Source of the DNA: Psychrobacter sp. BI730
Lineage (GTDB): Bacteria; Pseudomonadota; Gammaproteobacteria; Pseudomonadales; Moraxellaceae
Direction of reading: 5' to 3'
Assembly (NCBI RefSeq): GCF_013414195.1
Contig: NZ_JAATTV010000007.1
Span: 62,001-126,000 of the forward strand
Length of the DNA stretch: 64,000 bases
Positions within the stretch are counted from its first letter, which is position 1; each line of letters begins with the position of its first letter. The translations under genes were made by a program, and so were the position numbers. Positions 53,601-60,853 of the stretch are shown here, piece by piece. The notes beneath the pieces are model-generated. The model saw only the letters and a list, made by a program, of their open reading frames with translations, was not told the DNA's origin and searched no databases.

Positions 53601-54686
53601 TTACTCAAATAAATTTAATTGAGGCAATAGTTGAGCTGCAGGTGTCAATGACGAAAAAGTGACCCCGACTAATCGGATAGGGAGCTGGCGCGGAATATCT
53701 AAGAATAACTTGTCTAACCAGTAATGAGCAGATTCAGCACTACTAAAAGCGGTGGTTAGCGTGTGTGTACGGGTAATCTGAGTAAAGTCAGCATACTTAA
53801 CCTTGAGCGTTATAGTATGAGCGACGAGATTTTTTTTGTGCAGTTGCGCGAAGGCATCCGCATTTTGTTCATAGATTTGTACACGTAACGCCGTGTCATC
53901 GTTTAGGTTTTCTCTAAAAGTAGTCTCCGAACCAACAGACTTATGCAGGCGCTCAGGTTTGACAGCGCGTTCATCCCGACCATGAGCGATGTCATGATAA
54001 AACTGTCCTCGCTTACCAAACTCATTAATCAATACTTCGGCTGACATACGGCGTAGATCAGCACCATTAGTCACGCCCATCGCATGTAATCGTCTTGCCG
54101 TTGCTTTACCTATCCCATGAAATCGTTCAATAGGCAGTGTACTAATAAAAGCATCAGCGTCTTCTGGTGTGATAATAGCGGTGCCGTTAGGCTTATTGAT
54201 ATCAGAGGCAATCTTGGCCAACATTTTGTTGAAGGACACGCCAGCAGAAGCAGTCAATCCTGTATGTTGCAATATTTGTGCTCTTAACCAATTTGCCATT
54301 AATGTCGCTGAGCCTTTATGTACAGTAAGACCAGTGACATCGAGATAAGCCTCATCTAGCGATAACGGCTCAACATGAGGCGTTAAGCTGTACATAATAT
54401 TGCGAATATCGCTGCTAACAGCTCGATATACTTCAAAACGTGGTCTGACAAATATGACTTCTGGACAACGTTTGCGAGCCTCATAACAAGACATAGCTGA
54501 GCGCACTCCAAACTGACGAACCTCATAGCTAGCCGCTGCTACAACACCGCGACCATTTGGGTCTCCACCAACCACTAGTGGTTTGCCCCGTAATTCTGGG
54601 AAGTCACGTTGTTCTACACTGGCATAAAACGCATCCATATCTATATGAATGATTTTACGTGGACTGGATGCTGTAGGAGTTTTCAT
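53601..54686 (-). CDS. dinB: DNA polymerase IV
   Basis: A Y-family translesion polymerase of 361 residues (E. coli 351). Palm motifs IIHIDMDAFYASVEQRD and SLDEAYLDVTG hold the three catalytic carboxylates. The finger segment AASYEVRQFGVRSAMSCYEA and the HhH region ERFHGIGKATARRLHAMG follow. The little-finger domain runs to residue 350, and the C-terminus ends in a short beta-clamp-type tail (LLPQLNLFE, similar to the QxxLF-type clamp motif). No SOS box could be identified upstream. It is the last clearly core chromosomal gene before the prophage junction. Confidence 0.95.
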   Translation of the reverse strand: MKTPTASSPRKIIHIDMDAFYASVEQRDFPELRGKPLVVGGDPNGRGVVAAASYEVRQFGVRSAMSCYEARKRCPEVIFVRPRFEVYRAVSSDIRNIMYSLTPHVEPLSLDEAYLDVTGLTVHKGSATLMANWLRAQILQHTGLTASAGVSFNKMLAKIASDINKPNGTAIITPEDADAFISTLPIERFHGIGKATARRLHAMGVTNGADLRRMSAEVLINEFGKRGQFYHDIAHGRDERAVKPERLHKSVGSETTFRENLNDDTALRVQIYEQNADAFAQLHKKNLVAHTITLKVKYADFTQITRTHTLTTAFSSAESAHYWLDKLFLDIPRQLPIRLVGVTFSSLTPAAQLLPQLNLFE

Positions 54687-55190
54687 GGTTGATATTTTAC
54701 ATCACTCAATACTTCTGTTTCAGTATCGATTATTAAACTATAAAGAGATTTTTCGAATATAGAACCATAAAAATATGGCAATATGCGAATAATTTATATA
54801 TCAATAATTAAATATAGTGTAAGGTTAATAGTCAGAGATATATGGCGTTAAAATACTAATAGATTAAATATGGTTAATATATGTTCACTAATATATATTC
54901 TGTATGGCGCATACCTCAAGTTTTTCAGATTTTCTATACCGCCTGTCTGAATATTATCGCCTTTTATCATGAATATTATAGTTATATGTTACAGTTCTAA
55001 TGCTATCGTTTTACAATATATTAACCACAACAATTAATAGTTATGAAAGTAATAAATGGTCTTTTATAGGAATTGTATTTACCTGATAAGACATTGTTTA
55101 TAGCTCATACCAAACTTATGAATTGAATACTGGTAAATTAACTTTCTAAAAATATTAATGAGAAAGTTCAAGATAATTAAGGAGCTGATG
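54687..55190. other. AT-rich intergenic region
   Basis: About 500 bp, markedly AT-rich, between dinB and a small orphan gene. No frame with a ribosome site, no RNA gene, no clear repeat. It should contain the dinB promoter and that of the orphan gene. Confidence 0.55.
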
Positions 55191-55436
55191 ATGAGTCATG
55201 AATTAAAAGGGAGCGATTTGACACGAGCAATGCTAGCGCGGGGTGATGAAAATATATGGTGTGCGGTGTGTGATGAAAGCGATGAACAAGCGATGATAGA
55301 TCAGTGTGGTAATGATTTTACCGCTTATATTGTGTCATTTAATGATGGATATTTTTATTGTAGTGCTGGCATGCCATGGAGTTATGCGGTACCGATTAAG
55401 ATAAGCGCTGTCATGCCATTTGAAGTATCGATATAA
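55191..55436 (+). CDS. Small hypothetical protein next to the prophage junction
   Basis: An 81-residue soluble protein starting at ATG 55191, with AAGGAG 6 nt upstream; an ATG three bases earlier is too close. It contains WCAVCDESDEQA (a CxxC-like WCAVC) and a compact pattern YIVSFNDGYFYCSAGMPWSYAVP, with no signal or helix anchor. I do not recognise a family. It is transcribed toward the element and lies just outside the tRNA-derived attachment sequence, so it belongs to the chromosome or to an older insertion rather than to the present prophage. Confidence 0.65.
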   Translation: MSHELKGSDLTRAMLARGDENIWCAVCDESDEQAMIDQCGNDFTAYIVSFNDGYFYCSAGMPWSYAVPIKISAVMPFEVSI

Positions 55437-55478
55437 ACAAGCTAGGAATTTATTAAAACAAATATAAATAATAAGCAC

Positions 55479-55501
55479 AAAAAAACCTCCGATAAAGGAG
55501 G
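55479..55501 (-). terminator. Terminator of the disrupted tRNA-Leu locus
   Basis: Leftward hairpin CCTCC/GGAGG followed by seven T, immediately past the tRNA 3' fragment. It is the original terminator of the tRNA gene used as attachment site. Confidence 0.8.
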
Positions 55502-55519
55502 CTAATTTGTACTAAATAA

Positions 55520-55543
55520 TGGTACCAGTGGTCGGACTCGAAC
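55520..55543 (-). other. Attachment-site remnant: 3' end of a tRNA-Leu
   Basis: Read leftward, the 24 nt spell the TpsiC loop TTCGAGT, the stem CCGAC, the acceptor strand CACTGGT, A73 and CCA. Beyond the loop the expected GTCGG stem half is absent. This is the footprint left at one end when an element integrates into a tRNA 3' end. It differs from the intact tRNA-Leu(UAA) at 3398-3484. The full gene should lie at the other junction, outside the window. Confidence 0.72.
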
Positions 55544-55595
55544 ATAACAGGTAAACTATTGATTTAATTGACTTGTTATTTTAGTTAATGGTCAA

Positions 55596-55616
55596 TTACT
55601 GTTAATTTTACTGTTA
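55596..55616. repeat. Direct repeats next to the attachment core
   Basis: TTACTGTTA occurs at 55596-55604 and 55608-55616 (12-bp period) between the core and the excisionase-like gene, where integrase or excisionase arm sites are expected. Confidence 0.35.
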
Positions 55617-55626
55617 TTAATCAATA

Positions 55627-55845
55627 TCAAGCCGTTTCTTCTTCGTTTTCAGTCACTGTCTCTAAGTGCAAATCATGCACTTTTATTAGCCATGCGTCAA
55701 GCTCATGCTCGAACCAAAAAGACGAGCTACCATCTTTGTATTGCTTTGGAAAGGTACCGGCTTTGATTTTCTCATAAATAGTTGACCTCGGCAAAGCTAC
55801 CTTGTCAGCCACTTGGTCAATCCGTAGTCGTCGTAAGTTAGTCAT
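55627..55845 (-). CDS. AlpA/excisionase-like DNA-binding protein
   Basis: A 72-residue MerR/AlpA-type winged helix protein. RRLRIDQVADKVALPRSTIYEKIKAGTFP is the helix-turn-helix, and the FWFEHELDAWL box is typical of AlpA regulators and small excisionases, followed by an acidic tail. The ATG at 55845 has GAGGGG about 8 nt upstream; a GTG codon just before is less likely. It overlaps the preceding gene by 8 nt, at the distal end of the leftward early operon and nearest to the attachment site, the usual place for xis. No integrase follows it. Confidence 0.78.
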   Translation of the reverse strand: MTNLRRLRIDQVADKVALPRSTIYEKIKAGTFPKQYKDGSSSFWFEHELDAWLIKVHDLHLETVTENEEETA

Positions 55846-56098
55846 CACTCACCCCTCTTAATTCTGCAATATGCTTGTCAATAATATCGTCACAACTATC
55901 TAACATTGACTGGCTCTCTAGCGTGTCCTTGCTATCTATCAAGTCAGTCATATCGGCTGTTATTTCGCCAAGTTTCAGCAGTAACAGTGTTCTTGCAAAA
56001 TCATAAACATACGGATTCAGATCCATTTCACCGTTTGGCTGCTCTTTGAGTTTAAAGCCGTTCGCCAGTGCGATTTCTTTTATGCGTTCGTTATTCAC
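55838..56098 (-). CDS. Small phage protein of unknown function
   Basis: An 86-residue acidic protein, mostly helical by composition (YDFARTLLLLKLGEITADMTDL, DSCDDIIDKHIAEL). The start is a GTG at 56098 with GGAGG 7 nt upstream. The first bases overlap the TGA of the upstream gene, and its own end overlaps the excisionase-like gene, so the set is translationally coupled. I recognise no domain. The coupling and orientation mark it as part of the early prophage operon. Confidence 0.7.
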   Translation of the reverse strand: MNNERIKEIALANGFKLKEQPNGEMDLNPYVYDFARTLLLLKLGEITADMTDLIDSKDTLESQSMLDSCDDIIDKHIAELRGVSDD

Positions 56099-56772
56099 TT
56101 CGTCACCTCCACAAATTTAGTCAGATCAGGCCTGCTATAACTATCAGGCTTCATGATCTTGCCGTTAGCATCAAACTCAAACTTGCCGTTAACCATCTTG
56201 CTATTGTTTGAGCGTATGACCTCACGTTGAGCGCCTAGCACATCGACACCGCCTAGCAACTGCATAACGCCTACAGACGTAACATTGATGTCGCAGCAAG
56301 CATCTACAATGGCTATTCTTTGCTCGTAGCTCAGCTTGATTAATTTATTTAAAACCCATCTGCTTTTATTTTTAAAAGCATCTGCGTCAATGGTTAGCTG
56401 TTCGTGCGCGTCATAATCTTTAAGACCTAAAGCCTTCAATAGCTCGCAAACTTCTTCCAAACAACAACCAATCTGAACACATAAATCATCAATTGTCGGC
56501 TCAGGCTTTGCCGTCTTAAACCAGTTTGCAATATCGGTGATAGAGTCAGGCTTTAAAAATTCCGCCGTGGTTTTTGGTATGTAATGCTCAAACTCTGCAA
56601 AGTGCTTAACTCCTTCTAGCGTGTCATACATTGCGCTGTCGCTTGAGCTTTGCGTCATCATGTTATAGATGCGAGTGTAGTATTCACCACTCACGGTCTT
56701 ATGTATCGTGTAGCTTCTACCTGCTGCTGTCGCTACGTTATCAACCCAATTCAACGGCTGTAAATTACTCAT
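56095..56772 (-). CDS. Phage MazG-like NTP pyrophosphohydrolase, fused to a small N-terminal module
   Basis: A 225-residue protein of two parts. Residues about 5-75 (LNWVDNVATAAGRSYTIHKT ... DTLEGVKHFAEFEHYI) resemble the W...Y.I...TLEEAK module common in small phage proteins. Residues about 90-225 carry the all-alpha NTP-PPase pattern: LEEVCELLKAL (ExxxE) and DACCDINVTSVGVMQLLG (DxxxD), then an N-rich region, as in phage MazG/PRA-PH-like enzymes that hydrolyse NTPs or dNTPs. AAGGAG precedes two consecutive ATGs, and the second (56772) has better spacing. It is coupled by a 4-nt overlap to the next gene. Substrate unknown. Confidence 0.72.
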   Translation of the reverse strand: MSNLQPLNWVDNVATAAGRSYTIHKTVSGEYYTRIYNMMTQSSSDSAMYDTLEGVKHFAEFEHYIPKTTAEFLKPDSITDIANWFKTAKPEPTIDDLCVQIGCCLEEVCELLKALGLKDYDAHEQLTIDADAFKNKSRWVLNKLIKLSYEQRIAIVDACCDINVTSVGVMQLLGGVDVLGAQREVIRSNNSKMVNGKFEFDANGKIMKPDSYSRPDLTKFVEVTK

Positions 56773-56782
56773 CATTTGCTCC

Positions 56783-56995
56783 TTAATTAATCATTGATTG
56801 TGCGTATTCTTGCGCTTGTTTTTCGGTGTCAAAATGAAACTTGCTTGTTTCGGTACTACCAACAATTTGATGCGTCAGCTTGTAAAAACCATCTTGGTTT
56901 GTGATTGATAAAACATTTCGACCGCTTCTAGCTTGTTGGAATTGAACGCTAGACATTGGCGATTTTATCCATTTCAGTCCTTTGTCTTTACTCAT
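56783..56995 (-). CDS. Small phage protein of unknown function
   Basis: A 70-residue protein starting at ATG 56995, with GAGGATAATAGG just upstream. The pattern LKWIKSPMSSVQFQQARSGR ... YKLTHQIVG ... FDTEKQAQEYAQSMI resembles the small single-module phage proteins that end with a FDTxExAxxYA helix. That is similar in outline to the N-terminal module of the neighbouring pyrophosphohydrolase. No catalytic motif. It lies between ssb and the pyrophosphohydrolase gene in the leftward early operon. Confidence 0.65.
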   Translation of the reverse strand: MSKDKGLKWIKSPMSSVQFQQARSGRNVLSITNQDGFYKLTHQIVGSTETSKFHFDTEKQAQEYAQSMIN

Positions 56996-57059
56996 TCCTA
57001 TTATCCTCATTAATAAATAGATAGCTCGTATTGATCGGTTTAACTGTTATTCTTTAATG

Positions 57060-57599
57060 TTATAACTGACCATCGTAAAATCTATTAAATGGAATATCAT
57101 CATCTACTGGACCCATACCGCCACCTGCCATTGCTGTGTTTTGTGGCGCTTGATTCTGCTGTGCAAACTGCTGATTAACTTGACCTTGCATACCTTGCGC
57201 TTTATTAGCTTGCTGCTGTGCGTAGTTGCTAGGCGCTTGCTGATTGTTAGACGGCTGCTGATAGCCTTGCTGACCACCACCGTTAATCTCATTATCGATA
57301 CTTTCATTTTTATTAAACAATGGATCGATATGGCTAATATTCAGCGTCAACGACTTTTTACCGTTGTACTCTTTTTCGCCTAGTTCGCCCTCGACATAAA
57401 TCAAGCGACCTTTACGGAGGAACTTAATCAATCCACCTTCTGCTTGTTTACCCCATAGCGAGCAATCAATAAACATCGTGCCTTTGTTGTCACCGTAACC
57501 GTGGTCAACAGCAATGCCAATGTTAGCGACTGACACACCTGATTGTGTTTGGCGTACTTCTACATCACGAGTTAGGCGACCTGGTTTATTAAAGCTCAT
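57060..57599 (-). CDS. ssb: Phage single-stranded DNA-binding protein
   Basis: A 179-residue SSB with an OB fold over about 1-105 (GRLTRDVEVRQTQSGVSVANIGIAV, FIDCSLWGKQAEGGLIKFLRKG, YVEGELGEKEYNGKKSLTLN). A Gln/Asn-rich linker follows (about 115-160). The acidic tip DDDIPF is present at 166-171 but is not terminal: eight more residues (NRFYDGQL) follow before the stop. The ATG overlaps the stop of the exonuclease gene by 4 nt. With RecT and YqaJ it forms the phage recombination cassette. The host chromosomal ssb is not in this window. Confidence 0.92.
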   Translation of the reverse strand: MSFNKPGRLTRDVEVRQTQSGVSVANIGIAVDHGYGDNKGTMFIDCSLWGKQAEGGLIKFLRKGRLIYVEGELGEKEYNGKKSLTLNISHIDPLFNKNESIDNEINGGGQQGYQQPSNNQQAPSNYAQQQANKAQGMQGQVNQQFAQQNQAPQNTAMAGGGMGPVDDDIPFNRFYDGQL

Positions 57600-58213
57600 G
57601 CTGTTTCTCTCTCTTTAGTTAAATTTTCAATAATTTGATTTAGTTTGGCATTGCAGGCTGCAACTTCGTTTTCTATAGCCTCAATATCAACGTCAGCAAC
57701 ATGCACACGAATAATGACGGTCTGTAGGTTTTCGCTGAATCGTGGATCATAACTAACAAAGTCACACCACTTGCGGCCAGTGCAAGCCAACTGCCAAGTG
57801 ATTTGTGGCATATATTCATCAGGCACTTGCTGCGTGAGTATCGTATTCATGTGCGTTTCACGGTTCGGACACTTAGCTTCAAGCAATCCATCTTTGCCGA
57901 TTAGACCGTCAGGACTTGCGCCACTCATTGAGATAGTAGGGTGGTCAATCAATCCACAGCCAACGACAAACTCACCAGTGATGTTTTCATAACTTGCGAT
58001 TGCGTCAGGTTCGTGGTCAATGCCCCACTGCATTGCTGCATTAATGTGCCTGTCCTCAACTTCACCAGTTAGCCGTTCAACCAATAGCTCTATCATGGTT
58101 CGGTTCAATGCCTTACCCTTTTGGGGCTTGGCATCAATACCTTTGACACGGCTGGCAGTTATTTTGCCAACCCTGTCAGCGAGCCATTCATCATGCCTCT
58201 GTAGTAGGTTCAT
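57596..58213 (-). CDS. YqaJ family phage recombination exonuclease
   Basis: A 205-residue nuclease of the YqaJ/lambda-exonuclease PD-(D/E)XK superfamily. The motif WGIDHEPDAIASYE (64-77), the catalytic core SGASPDGLIG with Asp102 and LEAKCP with Glu112 and Lys114, and the later MPQITWQLACTGRKWCDFVSYDP are typical. It degrades one strand of dsDNA to give a tail for RecT/Bet loading. ATG 58213 has GGAGG 6 nt upstream and overlaps the recombinase gene by 23 nt. The gene order recombinase-exonuclease-ssb is a classical Red/RecET-type module. Confidence 0.9.
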   Translation of the reverse strand: MNLLQRHDEWLADRVGKITASRVKGIDAKPQKGKALNRTMIELLVERLTGEVEDRHINAAMQWGIDHEPDAIASYENITGEFVVGCGLIDHPTISMSGASPDGLIGKDGLLEAKCPNRETHMNTILTQQVPDEYMPQITWQLACTGRKWCDFVSYDPRFSENLQTVIIRVHVADVDIEAIENEVAACNAKLNQIIENLTKERETA

Positions 58214-58991
58214 CGACCACCTCCGCATCGTCTATGGTTTCAGCGTTATCAATATCGGCTTGCTGCGCGATTTCTTTTAGGTTCGCACTTTGGTCAGACC
58301 AGTAACGCTTAACGTGTTCTTTATCGCCTGACTCTGTTAAAAACTTATGTGCTTTTATCAGGCTGTCAGTGCCCTTTTCGGCGGCTTGTCTTAACTTTGC
58401 GTGTGTCTCAATAAAGAAGTCATCATAACCATCATCGACTGGCTCAACGTCCTTCATAACGTCAACTTGACTGCCATTGATGCGGTGCGCTTCATCTTCG
58501 TCATAGATACCGCTGAAACCAAACGCGATACGCGCACACTGAATAAGGGCTTTATGGCGTAACATACGTTTTGGGTACTTTTTCCAAACTGGACTATTGG
58601 TCATTTCACATTCAGACAGATACTCAGTAACGATGGTTGGGTGCGTTCTGTCTTTGCGATAAATCTTGCAAGTCGCGCTTTCATCGTCTTGCTCAAACTG
58701 AATACCGTCACATTGCGGATTGTCGTTAATAATTCTCGACCAACCATCGACTGACACGATAGGGGTTATGCTGCCCTTGCTTGGAAAGGCGTAAATCTCT
58801 TTGGTGAATGGGTTTAGACCGTACTGATTAGCGACAATTACTAGCGACACAAGCTGATCGTAATTAGCGCCTTTAAAAACCGTGTTCAACAAAGTTGCTT
58901 GCAAGCTCTCATTGCTTACGTTTTTCATGCTTAGGTTTTCAGCCATTACTGCTATTTGGTTGCTTAAACCGTCTGTATTTTGGTTACTCAT
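58191..58991 (-). CDS. Phage RecT/Bet family ssDNA-annealing protein
   Basis: A 266-residue single-strand annealing protein of the RecT/Redbeta superfamily. The core pattern FKGANYDQLVSLVIVANQYG, LNPFTKEIYAFPSKGSITPIV, SVDGWSRIINDNPQCDGIQF and CARIAFGFSGIYDEDEAHRI follows lambda Bet and related phage recombinases. An acidic C-terminus contains a long helical stretch. AAGGAA is upstream of the ATG. It pairs with the YqaJ exonuclease immediately downstream (overlapping genes) and the ssb gene. Confidence 0.9.
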   Translation of the reverse strand: MSNQNTDGLSNQIAVMAENLSMKNVSNESLQATLLNTVFKGANYDQLVSLVIVANQYGLNPFTKEIYAFPSKGSITPIVSVDGWSRIINDNPQCDGIQFEQDDESATCKIYRKDRTHPTIVTEYLSECEMTNSPVWKKYPKRMLRHKALIQCARIAFGFSGIYDEDEAHRINGSQVDVMKDVEPVDDGYDDFFIETHAKLRQAAEKGTDSLIKAHKFLTESGDKEHVKRYWSDQSANLKEIAQQADIDNAETIDDAEVVDEPTTEA

Positions 58992-59002
58992 AGTCTTATT
59001 CC

Positions 59003-59251
59003 TTATCTTTGTTTGATTCTGCGTAGGCTCTCATTCGCAGCCTTAACCGTTTTATACTGCTCAGACGCTCTATACTCATCTGTATAACCGTCAATCGTAG
59101 TCGGCTGCCATTCATTGCTAACCAGCTTTTGACCGTCAATCTCGACCACTTGGAACTCTTTGTTGTCGATGATAACCGTGTCGGCTAGTGCCTGATGCGT
59201 GACGAACGCACCAAACACAGCCCAAAATGATATGAAGATGATTTGTTTCAT
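59003..59251 (-). CDS. Small secreted phage protein of unknown function
   Basis: An 82-residue protein with a signal peptide (MKQIIFISFWAVFGAFVTHQ, then ALADTV, cleavage after ALA about residue 23). The mature part of about 59 residues (IIDNKEFQVVEIDGQKLVSN ... YKTVKAANESLRRIKQR) is basic toward the end. It overlaps the upstream gene by an ATGA junction. An exported protein in the early operon of a temperate phage hints at superinfection exclusion or envelope modification, but that is speculation. No family recognised. Confidence 0.7.
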   Translation of the reverse strand: MKQIIFISFWAVFGAFVTHQALADTVIIDNKEFQVVEIDGQKLVSNEWQPTTIDGYTDEYRASEQYKTVKAANESLRRIKQR

Positions 59252-59526
59252 GCTGCCACCGCCGTATGTACGTCATAACCGTGGCAGTGGACGCTCAGTA
59301 AGCTCTCAAAATGCTCTCTCACGTCGCTATTATCTAGCGGTACATCAACCTTGAGGTCAGCATCAGGCGTTGGTTCTAGCTGCACTCTATGAAGCACAGC
59401 GTATGGCGATTTTTCGTAGAACTCAGGGTCACGACATGAATACTCGACACACTCAAACGTAAGGATTACATTACAAGTGTTATGTGACTTTTCGTCTTTG
59501 CTGTAAATTCTGATTGTCTCTAACAT
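59248..59526 (-). CDS. Small phage protein of unknown function
   Basis: A 92-residue soluble protein. Two ATGs lie close together, and the one at 59526 has AAGGAG at proper spacing (7 nt). The sequence has four Cys and several His (SHNTCNVILTFECVEYSCRD, SVHCHGYDVH) that might bind metal, but no established motif. It is coupled to the secreted-protein gene downstream by a 4-nt overlap. It is in the leftward early operon. Confidence 0.68.
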   Translation of the reverse strand: MLETIRIYSKDEKSHNTCNVILTFECVEYSCRDPEFYEKSPYAVLHRVQLEPTPDADLKVDVPLDNSDVREHFESLLSVHCHGYDVHTAVAA

Positions 59527-59537
59527 GGTCATGCTCC

Positions 59538-59846
59538 TTAATAGTCATCGCAGTAAGCATCATCTAATGCGGATTCTTCATCCGCTGCTTTGGCGTTCTC
59601 AGCTGAATGCTCAAGCGCCTCTTTATAAGTTATGACTTCGCATCGCCACCATCGCCCAGTTCGTCTTAGTGCTTTTTCTGCTTGCTCTTTGGTTGCGTAG
59701 CGTTTTACCGCGTTAGGCATTCCGCTAGTCCATCGCGCATCGTGTTTACGTGTTGCACCAGTGAAAAACATCACGATTTCATCGCCGTACATATCAACCG
59801 AGCTAGATTCATACTTTATGGCAAAGCCAGTATTATCTTTAGACAT
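59538..59846 (-). CDS. Small phage protein of unknown function
   Basis: A 102-residue protein with AAGGAG 7 nt before the ATG. The N-terminal 75 residues look like a compact fold (FAIKYESSSVDMYGDEIVMF, KRYATKEQAEKALRRTGRWW); the segment YATKEQAEKALRR resembles helices in small DUF-type phage proteins. The C-terminus is strongly acidic (ADEESALDDAYCDDY). No known domain recognised. Flanked on both sides by other short early genes with 10-12 nt gaps. Confidence 0.68.
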   Translation of the reverse strand: MSKDNTGFAIKYESSSVDMYGDEIVMFFTGATRKHDARWTSGMPNAVKRYATKEQAEKALRRTGRWWRCEVITYKEALEHSAENAKAADEESALDDAYCDDY

Positions 59847-59856
59847 GACAATCTCC

Positions 59857-60201
59857 TTATCCGTATAAAAAGTCTGAGTTTGAAAAACCTAGTGAAGCTG
59901 CTGTGTCGTAGTCTTGCGGCTCTCTATCGTCGATAGGGTGGTCGTATAGAAACTGATTGATAACTGCCTTAATCATCGGCTCATGCTCGAATTGCAGCGT
60001 GTAAGCGTAGTCTTCGCTGATACCGTTAATCTCTTGAAAGCAATCGCCTACGCTTAGCAGGTTGATGTTTTGGTTGTCGTCAGTCTCAAAGTAAATCTCA
60101 ACTGATACGTCGTTCGGCATTGCGATGTAAACCTTACCGCTTGTGCCGCAATCGCTGATTTCATGGTCAGCGTCATTGTCTAATCTGATTGAATCTGTCA
60201 T
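59857..60201 (-). CDS. Small acidic phage protein of unknown function
   Basis: A 114-residue acidic protein with GAGG 6-7 nt before the ATG. It is rich in Asp and Glu (SIRLDNDADHEISDCG, DHPIDDREPQDYDTAA) and contains a beta-type stretch VYIAMPNDVSVEIYFETDD. Highly acidic small early proteins are sometimes DNA mimics that block host nucleases or polymerases. Nothing here proves that. A hairpin lies just upstream at 60223-60261. Confidence 0.68.
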   Translation of the reverse strand: MTDSIRLDNDADHEISDCGTSGKVYIAMPNDVSVEIYFETDDNQNINLLSVGDCFQEINGISEDYAYTLQFEHEPMIKAVINQFLYDHPIDDREPQDYDTAASLGFSNSDFLYG

Positions 60202-60222
60202 AATTACCTCGCTTGTTTAAGT

Positions 60223-60261
60223 AAAGCCCTGTCTGGTGTCCGCCAATCGCAGGGCTTTTTT
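60223..60261. terminator. Hairpin inside the leftward early operon
   Basis: AAAGCCCTG pairs with CAGGGCTTT. The stronger T run is rightward, so leftward it would act as a weak, perhaps antiterminated, terminator between two early genes. Confidence 0.5.
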
Positions 60262-60268
60262 GTGGGTG

Positions 60269-60586
60269 TTATTTGGTGTCTCTCATGCTCATAATGCGTT
60301 CAACAATTCCACCAAGCAGTTCCTCATTGAACGGATCGTCTTGCATTTCTTTGGACTGGGTGTCTAGTAACGCAGTGTGTGCTCGGTTTAATCGCTCTCT
60401 CAGGTCAGGCAGGTTTAAGTCGGAAATCACGCTGAGAGTTATTTGTAGGGTTAGCATGTCAACTAAAGCGTTGAACTCATCATCGCTATCATCATTCAGC
60501 TCAATGTCGCTTGAACCATACTCAACAATGTTGTAATTACTGCTTAACATTTCGTGAAGTGCGTTATCGAAACTATCTATATCCAT
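60269..60586 (-). CDS. First gene of the leftward early operon, unknown function
   Basis: A 105-residue acidic helical protein with GAGGAG 6-9 nt upstream of the ATG. It contains DIELNDDSDDEFNALVDMLT and LRERLNRAHTALLDTQSKEM. In lambda the first gene leftward from PL is the antiterminator N; this protein lacks the Arg-rich N-peptide, so it is probably not N-like. Its promoter region holds two repressor-operator dyads, so it is expressed on induction. No family recognised. Confidence 0.7.
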   Translation of the reverse strand: MDIDSFDNALHEMLSSNYNIVEYGSSDIELNDDSDDEFNALVDMLTLQITLSVISDLNLPDLRERLNRAHTALLDTQSKEMQDDPFNEELLGGIVERIMSMRDTK

Positions 60587-60733
60587 ATTGTTCTCCTCGG
60601 TTGTGAGCTATTGCTCGTTATGTTCATAAAGCATTGACAGCTAGTGATAACTGCCAATAATTTCGGAACTTCTTGTTGTCTCAGTCTGTTAAATAATCAG
60701 TGATTGGTGTATTTGCCTAATCAGTAACGCTAT

Positions 60734-60784
60734 GTTCGCATATACGAACCGATGTGTCAAACACTTTTGTTCTAAAATACGAAC
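60734..60784. promoter_or_regulatory. Prophage left operator cluster (OL-like)
   Basis: Two 16-bp dyads of the form GTTCnnnnnnACGAAC occur at 60734-60749 (perfect GTTCG/CGAAC) and 60769-60784. A leftward TTGACA hexamer sits between them (60755-60760). They precede the leftward early operon and match the dyads at the other side of the repressor gene. Confidence 0.75.
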
Positions 60785-60802
60785 TATTTTTGCATAGGCA
60801 AT

Positions 60803-60824
60803 AAAAAACCCCGCAATAGCGAGG
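60803..60824 (-). terminator. Terminator of the CI-like repressor gene
   Basis: Leftward CCTCGC/GCGGGG stem (one T-G pair) with a 4-nt loop, then six T, 30 nt after the repressor stop codon. Confidence 0.8.
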
Positions 60825-60853
60825 CTTGGTGTTCTTTATACTTTTAGTTTTGA

